From contig NHNY01000003.1 of NCBI GenBank assembly GCA_002786065.1, forward strand, positions 930,001-994,000: a stretch of DNA of 64,000 nucleotides. The letters are read 5' to 3'. Position numbers and translations under genes: made by a program. Position 1 is the first letter of the stretch; each line of letters opens with the position of its first letter. Positions 56,773 through 64,000 of this stretch are shown here, piece by piece. The notes under the pieces were generated by a model. That model searched no databases, was not told the DNA's origin, and saw only the letters and a list, made by a program, of their open reading frames with translations. The DNA comes from Microcyclospora pomicola (lineage: Eukaryota > Ascomycota > Dothideomycetes > Capnodiales).

Positions 56773-59700
56773 GTTGATTGAGGTGGCGGAAGAGTGGATT
56801 AAGTGAGATGTGTTTGGTATTAGATGCGTCGAAGCGAATGTTGTTGATGGAGCAAAAGTAGCAACGAGATACAGATGCGGATGGGTAAGAGTTGTTGGAG
56901 GAGGATGGAGATATGGTGGAAGAGTGTAACAGCAAGGAATGCGGTCGTGGACGAGGTACTTAAGTGTTTCTGCGTGGTGGTGGTGGCCGAAGTGAATCCA
57001 TGTGAATATGCATGGTTGGTAGGCGCTAGTGGTGCAGGGGCCAATGGCAGAGCGTCCGGCCCAGCAACCAGCCACTAGGAAAGAAAGTCGCTGGGGACGG
57101 CTGCCCGCCAACTGTAACGACATGTATATCGACACACTGTATGACTACTCGATCCTGTACATCACCGGCCCCGGTGGCGGGGGCGCCCATCACTTGGCTC
57201 TAGGCGTGGCCGGTGCTGATGAGGCCATATGCGGTTGCGAGCTGACCATCACCGTAAGCCGTCGGTGGGTTGCGCGTGCGCTAATCCCAAGCTCCTCCGC
57301 ATGGTCTCTGGGTCGAACTCGTGGACCACGCCCCAGCCTGATGCAGAGCATGGATGGGGATGTTGTCCAGGCGACTACAGGACTGCAGGCGTTTGCTGTG
57401 GCGACCCATGCCGTCCAGCCATGAATGATCACCCCAGCGGCTGTTGGATCCGCTCACTCCCATCACTGCTTTTCCTCCAAGGCGTCCTGCCGGCGTCAGC
57501 GAACATGACTGTGTCGCTGCCATGTCACACCCCGTCCCTCATTCCATGTCGATCGGTCCGCTTCTGGTGGAGAGCGGCTATCGATGCACCAGCATGACGA
57601 CGCAGCTGCAAACCGAGGGGCAGACCGTCGACGGTCGATGGATCTCTCGTGAAGCATGGACCACTCTCCGCCATCTGCCTGGCCAGTGTCGTTCGCCTGT
57701 CGAGCAGATCGAACTCCATCCGAGGTTGCACAACCCGGCAAGCGGCAGTGACACTCCCAGAGAGGCGTGGCTTGGATTGAACGACTGGTGGCGAACACGG
57801 CTGCGGCAGACATGTAGCAAAGTACAGGGACGTGCTGTAGCCTGAAGTACAGCGGTAGATCGTGCAAATCGATGGTGCGCGAGGCAAGCTCCCATCGATG
57901 TCTAAATTTACACCCTGGACTAGACCTGATCCCTGCATTCGGTTCAGAAGCTCTTAAGCTCTACATGTATACTCTGTACACTGTCGAGCTTGCCTGTTCA
58001 TCAGGTTTGGTGGCTGGCCTGGTGGGGGAATTTCAGGCAGAGTGGATGGACCAGCCACCGGCTTATGCTGCTTGGCAAGCTGTCCATGGCAAGCCTGTCG
58101 TGTTCCGCAGGTCACTGGTCATGGATGACCTTTTGGACGGCTAGTTTGTCGTGCCAACCGGGCCGATGTCAACAACAGCGACACAAAAAGCTCCACCCAG
58201 AAACCATGACACGGTGACCATGCCGCACCGTTGCTCGTCCGCGGGGTGGCCACAAACGCTGCTCGCCGTTGTGAGAACAGACCACCGTGACGAACGCTCC
58301 TCCACAGATTGCATAATTAGTCTGTGAGACTCCACATGGTCAGAGGACGCACGGATGCTGAGCAGGACGAAGGTATGGCACAGTAGTGTGGCACTGACGG
58401 CGGATCTGGTGAGTACGAGAGAGCCCAAGCTCCCAGATTTGGAGGCATATGCAGCATACTGCCGCAGTCCCGTCACGATCGGTGCTTGACGATCAACGGC
58501 ACAACACGGATCACCAACCTCATGGCGCCTGGAACCAGCAGTCGGGCAATCTCCAAGTCCTTGTGTCGCACAGCAACACGATGGCAGCATTCGCCCATTC
58601 GAGGACGGCTGTGGTGGAGGATCTGACGCATGACGCTACCAGCCGCAGAGCCGCGCGGAAATCCTGCCACCGCCCAGCCTCCGCCCCAGCAACCAGCCGA
58701 ACGAGTCGAGATCCCGCCACCGAATAGAGCCTGGCGATAATGCGCTCAACAATCAACCAGGCGGAACCCTCGACGCTTCTGGCAAGCCAAGCCAAGTAGA
58801 CTGAGCTGCCAAGTCGAGGTGTCGTCGGTATGGTGGCAAGTATTGTGCCGAGTCGAGGTCGGTGCGTAGGGTTTGCAGTAGCATGGCCCATGTCGTACGG
58901 TGCGGGTGTGTTCCAACTCGCCTTGAACTGCTATCGGACGGGTTAGAGGGATCATTTGCACGCTCCGTCATGGCCATCGTGCGTTGCACCATGGAGCTAT
59001 ACATGCTGTATGCAGGCCATCCGAAGTAGATGGTTGGATACCACCTCGTGTTGGAATAAGCGACGGAAGCCGGCATCGAGTGAGGGTGAAGGCATGTCGC
59101 GCTCACCAACTCTAACCCCGCTCGTCTCGTCTGATCTGCTGCCATCACATCCCAGCGTATCGTCTGCCAACCTTCTTTGCAGAGCTGCTATCCCCATCTG
59201 GATCATGGGATCTCAAATCACCGCTCGGAGAGTTTTGGGACAAACTGCCTCGATTCATTTCCCTTTCCGGATGTCAATCTTCGAGCTGCGACATGTCTTT
59301 GCCATCTTGTCGCACAGACAGGACCGTAGCGCCCTCTCGGCGTTCCAGTCCGCTGGGCGCGACACGAAGCTCTGAATCTGACACCACCGAGTGATCTGTA
59401 CAGACCTCTCAACCCTGCTGCAGCTGTCCGCATAGGCGACATGAGCTTAGTCGGTCATTACAACCTGACTATACCACGGTCACGATATCCATCGACGCCT
59501 TTCCGACCTCAGATCATTGATTTCCACCATCTCACTCGTGCTTCACAGCCAGAGCTTCTTCATCTCGTCTCACCTCTCAGGTCAGTCATCAACATCTCTT
59601 GGCTGTCTCTATCGACACCGCTAGTCTGTCCCCAACGTGCACTACCCTAGCATCTACCGTCATGGATCGGGATCAGCTGCTTCTCCCCCATGTCACTCTC

Positions 59701-61843
59701 CGCCACTCTCCTTCCTATCCTGCTCGCGATGATCACGACATCATTCCTCATTCCGCATACCATCCTGCAAGCGCTCATCACATCCATCCGCCACCGTTGA
59801 TGTATACTGTACATACAGGCGACGAGAGAGTTCGATTGACCCAGTAGTCCAGATCGGGGTCGAAAACATCCTCCAAGCCATCCTCTCCCCGCTTCACCCC
59901 GATCTTCCCCAGACTTGTCTCAGACGCTGGACGCCTCATCGTGGAAGTGCGCCGCTCCGGTTGTGCCTAGCATCATCGAAGAAACGAATGTATGGCATCC
60001 CAGGCAAGGGCCTTCATCTTTTATGCTTTCCATGTACACGAAGTACTGTACTTGTCTCACAGCTAGCATGATCTATTCCTGTCTTCCATCACGATCGCCA
60101 CTCCAGACGACGACCACTTCACATCCCTCGCATGAACCCTTGCACACCTACACGGACCAGCGCTCATCTGCTCTGGAAGCTCTTGATCCCGAGTGGCGAA
60201 TACTGCATCTTCAGACCTTGGGACTTGTCTCCTCCTCTGTATATGCTTTTTCTGCTCGCTTCCCTTGGCCGATTGCCTTTTTGGGACCGTCAGCAGGATC
60301 CAGAGGGGTCCTGTAACGATCTGGGCGTTTTTGCTCCTCGCTTGTTGTAAGTCGTGACCTTGTATCGCCGGCTGCTTACATGTACCTGTACATGTGCAAT
60401 GTATTGCCATACAGTTTGCCCCAGGTTAGCTGCCTATCTATCTTGACAGCGAATGGACTCCAGCACGTTTCCATCAGCGATGAACACCTCATCCTGATGT
60501 CGAGCCTCGCCCTGTGTGCACCCCAATCAAAGCTTCATGCACAGTGCTGAGTCTGGACTCACAGTACATGTATGCTGCCAGTCTTCTCTGCTCCCACATA
60601 TGAAAATCTTCTCCGCAACCTACCTGGCATGTAGATTCTGGCCACCGCACGACTCACAGTACGCAGGTCCATACCTCCTCTTCAACAGTCCGCTCAGCCT
60701 GGATCTGAACGACCCTCCCACCCATGAATCTCACAACCCTCCACGGTCCACCTCGCCGATCCTACCACTACAACAGTCTCCAAGGTAGCCAGGTCCAGGG
60801 CATAGCGGGGCCCTTTCCCTCAGGATCACCGCCTCAAGCATACATCCCAGCAGGTACATGCATTGCAGCACACTCGAGCCCGGTTCCACCGTTAAGCGAC
60901 CTTTCCCGCCGCGCTTGCCTGCCTGCCAGGTTGTGCGTGCGTGCTGGTCCAGGTGTGCGATCGACAGTGGTATCACACGAGTCCTGGAGCTCCGGAGATG
61001 TGTGTTGCGGCTTTCATGGATGTATATATGTATGCATGCAACCCACCCCCTCCATGCGAGCTTGATGGTAAGATCCCTACCGCTCTAGCTGGGATAAGAA
61101 GCTGTAGGTCAGGTCAAGGTCACAGGTCGGGTCGGGTAGATGGCTGGCTGGCTGGCTGGCTACCTTACCTGACTCCCATCTGGCGTCCTTCCACTCTTTC
61201 ATCACCACATCCTTCACACTACTACTACCTACCTACCGGCGAGTAAAAGTCAGCATCGCATTGCATTTCTCATTCCTTGCCCAGTCCACATACTAGAACA
61301 GAATGTAAGTCTCTCACGGCAGGTTTCTCACAATCAGACTCCATCACAGCCGGTTCGTACTCTTACACTCTTCCACCATCAAGTCATTGGCTTTTCTTCA
61401 AATTCGTGATTTACTTTCATCCTTCCATTTCTCTTCATGTAAATCTGTGATACAATGGTTTGCTAAGGTACGACGATACATTCGCATTTCTCTCCGCTTT
61501 CCGCAACTTCAAAAACAAAAGTCAAAATCAGAAAGCATTTCCCCAGTCAGAACAAAACTCCCCCGGTCTCTTCAATACCCTGATCTCTCTTGGTCTCAAC
61601 TCCTAACCCCGGATTGGAAAATGCCGTGACGGCCAAACCTTTCCTGAACTCCTCCGGAAATTGTGGAAGATGGATAAAAGAAAGAACGCCGGTGCGCCAT
61701 CGCTTGCCCTGTGCGAACGAAAAAGTGAGGAAGAGACAATCAAGCGCTGGTGTGGAGGTGTCATGAGGCATGTAAGCGACAATCACCCGAAGCAATCAAA
61801 ATCTTGCGAATCGACTTGCGTCTGAAAACAAATGGGGACCAGT
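56773..61843. other. long gene-free stretch
   Basis: About 5 kb. Many short open frames on both strands (for example plus 57444-57845, minus 57525-57938) overlap each other and show no domain, splice logic or protein-like composition that I trust. The first part should be the PIR gene promoter; pyrimidine-rich stretches around 61170-61400 with a GTAAGT at 61308 could be the leader of a transcript I cannot follow. No tRNA, rRNA or transposon signature seen. Confidence 0.4.
61141..61161. repeat. (TGGC)n microsatellite
   Basis: About five TGGC units. Confidence 0.85.
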
Positions 61844-63610
61844 TCACTGTCCATACGCGCCGGCCTGGTGCGGCAATTTCATCGCGCCATGCTTGGCCGG
61901 GATGGCAACAGCCTTGGCATTGCCGTAGGCGTCGACCATCGGAAAGCGGGCGCGGCGCTCGAGGTCGTCAAGATCCATGTGCGAGCGGATGTACTTGTCT
62001 TGGCTATTGTCGGGGACCTTGTAGTCCCAGGGAGTCCACAGGCCGTTCTTGAGCGCGGTGTGGCAGAGGATGCGCTGACGCTGGCGCTTCAGCACGTCGG
62101 CGGTGATACGGGGCATGTCCCATTTCGCCTCGGCCTCGGCGACGAAGGCGTTGTAGACGGCCAGGATCTTGGGGTCGGTGCTCGTCGCCAGATTGACCAG
62201 CTCCAACGGGTCGTCGGCGAGGTTGAACAGCTGGTCGGGGTCGGCGGGGCAGGTGATATACTTCCACTCGCCGCGGCGGATCATCATCAGTGGCGCGGCG
62301 GTGCCTTCGCCCATGTACTCGGCGAAGACGGTGTCGTGGGTATCGCGACCCTTGAGATGGGGGACGAGCGACTTGCCGTCCATGGGCAGCTGCGGGACCA
62401 GCTTGGCACCGACGATCTCCGCCAGTGTGGGCAGCATGTCTAGGGTGCTCACGTTTTGCGTCACATGGTGTGGCGCCCAGAGCTTGGGATAGCTGAACAA
62501 CAATGGGACACGGACTGAAGACTCGAAGTACGACATCTTGTACCACAAGCCACGCTCGCCCAGCATGTCGCCGTGGTCACCAGAGAAGACGACGATCGTG
62601 TTGTCATCGAGCCCGCACTGCTTCAGCGTATCCAACAGCCGTCCGATACAATCATCGACATAGCTGACGGCGCCGTAGTATGCTCGCTTCGCCCGCTTGA
62701 TCTGCTCCGGGGTGAAGTCGTAATCCGCCAGGTCACAGACATACTGCAATCGCTTGCTGTGCGAGTCTTGCTGATCTTTCGGGATGTTGACCTTGGGGAG
62801 ATCGATGTCGACATCCTCATACATGTCCCAGTACTTCTGCTCGATGGTGTACGGGTCATGCGGGTGGGTCAAGGAGACGGTCAAGCAGAACGGACGGCTG
62901 TCGGCCGGCTTGCGAACGTGGTCGTACATGAACTGCTTGGCCTTGTACATGACCTCCTCGTCGTAGTCGAGCTGGTTGCTGCGCACACATGGACCGGCCT
63001 GCAAGATGGAGGAGCTGTTGTGGTACCACTCCAGACGGGTGTCCGGCTCATCCCACCGCACCGACCAGCCCATGTCGCCGGGGTAGATGTCTGCGGTCAA
63101 ACGGTACTCGTAGCCGTGCAGCTGCTCGCCGATGAAGTGCATTTTGCCACCCAGCACGCACTCATACCCTTCCTTGCGCAGGTAGTGTGCGTACGTGGGG
63201 GTGTCTTCCGGGATGGGGCTGGCGTTGTCATATGCGCCGATCTTGGATGGCAGTTGCCCGGTGATCATGGCCATTCGGCTGGGTGCACACAACGGCGCGT
63301 TACAGTATGCGGAGTCGAACACGACGGACCGCTCAGCGAGCTTATCGATGTTGGGGGTCCGGATCTGGGAGTCCTTGTTGTAGATCTTGAGCTGTGGTGC
63401 TGCCAATTGATCGGCCTGGAAGTTGTTAGAGAGGACTCTCGCATCTGAATGAATTGGTGAGCGGGGCCACAGTACCATGATGTAGAGGATGTTGGGCTTG
63501 GAAGGGAACAAAGGCGTAGAGAAGCCATCGACGCCTTGGAAGCCGGTGGGAGGCGACTCTGGAGGTGTTTCTGGAATGGCCTTCCGCAGGCGAGAGGCGA
63601 GGTCATCCAT
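61844..63610 (-). CDS. choline-sulfatase-type sulfatase
   Basis: Hydrolyses choline-O-sulfate to choline and sulfate, releasing stored sulfur and an osmolyte precursor. Exons 63476-63610 and 61844-63415 with a 60-nt intron give 568 aa from the ATG at 63610 (MDDLASRLRKAIPETP); the frame is open further upstream to 63736 but is Ser-rich leader. The splice creates PNILYIMADQLAAP, with the metal-binding Asp47. The sulfatase signature is CAPSRMAMITGQ, Cys88 being the residue converted to formylglycine. Others: GYECVLGGKMHFIGEQLHGY, FSGDHGDMLGERGLWYKMSY with the second metal site, and SYFESSVRVPLLF typical of BetC. The C-terminal segment (RRARFPMVDAYGN) is the choline sulfatase extension. No signal peptide, so probably cytosolic. 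The active site looks complete. Confidence 0.92.
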   Translation of the reverse strand: MDDLASRLRKAIPETPPESPPTGFQGVDGFSTPLFPSKPNILYIMVLWPRSPIHSDARVLSNNFQADQLAAPQLKIYNKDSQIRTPNIDKLAERSVVFDSAYCNAPLCAPSRMAMITGQLPSKIGAYDNASPIPEDTPTYAHYLRKEGYECVLGGKMHFIGEQLHGYEYRLTADIYPGDMGWSVRWDEPDTRLEWYHNSSSILQAGPCVRSNQLDYDEEVMYKAKQFMYDHVRKPADSRPFCLTVSLTHPHDPYTIEQKYWDMYEDVDIDLPKVNIPKDQQDSHSKRLQYVCDLADYDFTPEQIKRAKRAYYGAVSYVDDCIGRLLDTLKQCGLDDNTIVVFSGDHGDMLGERGLWYKMSYFESSVRVPLLFSYPKLWAPHHVTQNVSTLDMLPTLAEIVGAKLVPQLPMDGKSLVPHLKGRDTHDTVFAEYMGEGTAAPLMMIRRGEWKYITCPADPDQLFNLADDPLELVNLATSTDPKILAVYNAFVAEAEAKWDMPRITADVLKRQRQRILCHTALKNGLWTPWDYKVPDNSQDKYIRSHMDLDDLERRARFPMVDAYGNAKAVAIPAKHGAMKLPHQAGAYGQ

Positions 63611-64000
63611 GATGGAGATGTGTGTGAGGGCGAAGAGGATGAAGATGGAACTGGAGGAAGATGAAGACGAGGAGGAGAAGGTTGATGAGAGTGGAAGAGG
63701 TTGTGGCCCACACGAGGAGGGATATGGTGTGTGCAAGGAGAAGTTTCTCGAGGAGATGTGGCGAAAGGAGGAAGTGGTTCAATGGAGATTCGACCGAAAC
63801 AACAGCAGGACGGGCGTGATTATGTAGGCAGGCAAACCGTGATATATCAGCAGACCACGCAATGATGACAAGAAACGCACGTCTTACGTGGGCGGTGGAC
63901 GAGGAGCAAGTATGAAGTGTTGTCGCGATCCTCCAGCCAGAGCACGACATCCACGCCCGTCGTCCTAGATCGCTTCTGCCCCAGCATTTAGCGCCTGCGC
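63611..64000. promoter_or_regulatory. sulfatase upstream region
   Basis: 390 bp to the window edge; should hold the promoter and leader. The first 120 bp are GA-rich on plus. No motif identified with confidence. Confidence 0.35.

Noticed and set aside
57444-57845. 133-codon plus-strand frame in the long gap
   Set aside because: Several frames on both strands are open at once here and none has domain, splice or composition support.
62573-63448. 291-codon open frame antisense to the sulfatase
   Set aside because: Mirrors a GC-rich coding exon with strong codon bias; no recognisable domain and it crosses the sulfatase intron.

Overview
The window is nuclear DNA of a filamentous ascomycete (Pezizomycotina; a dothideomycete is my guess from the gene set, not shown directly). 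The signs are compact GT-AG introns of about 40-80 nt, long serine/threonine/proline-rich proteins, a PIR-type cell wall protein, a secreted LysM protein and fungal-only families (RGP1, RRG9, DSC3, GET2, MRP49, APP1). I found no rRNA, tRNA, CRISPR array, transposon or virus-like element. About 24 protein genes can be supported; exon borders were read by eye from splice sites and family motifs.

Layout. 0-7.1 kb: the 3' two thirds of the giant HECT ubiquitin ligase TOM1 (+), cut by the window edge. 7.5-12.0 kb: RGP1 (-) and the mitochondrial factor RRG9 (-). 12.9-15.7 kb: a five-exon MFS transporter (+) convergent with a type II haloacid dehalogenase (-). 15.8-18.9 kb: gene-poor, with a partly eroded-looking hypothetical gene. 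18.9-24 kb: a myotubularin phosphatase (-) and a transcription-factor-like protein (-). 25.2-28.1 kb: a secreted protein with two LysM modules, mucin-like linkers and a lysozyme-like end (-). 28.1-30.3 kb: weak small genes.

30.3-54 kb is a dense housekeeping block whose genes alternate strand almost perfectly: APP1(+), RVB1(-), ISA1(+), DSC3(+), RCC1-like(-), bL28m(-), mL61(+), GET2(-), AKAP7-like(+), DIC1(-), MSF1(+), BET4(-), AMA1-like(+). Five of these (ISA1, bL28m, mL61, DIC1, MSF1) serve the mitochondrion. Two mitoribosomal genes share one 235-bp divergent promoter, and DSC3 and its convergent neighbour share a single CTAG as both stop codons.

54-64 kb is sparse: simple repeats and a poly-G run with an N near 54.8 kb, a PIR-repeat wall protein (-), about 5 kb with no convincing gene, and a choline-sulfatase-type sulfatase (-).

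Points most worth a second look: the Cdc20-family (AMA1-like) gene, where an in-frame TAG lies just before a segment still encoding the canonical C-terminal Ile-Arg tail; a 5-nt microexon that completes the first carrier signature of DIC1; stop-free 3n introns beside the active sites of TOM1 and the sulfatase; and the domain layouts of the LysM/lysozyme-like and PIR proteins.
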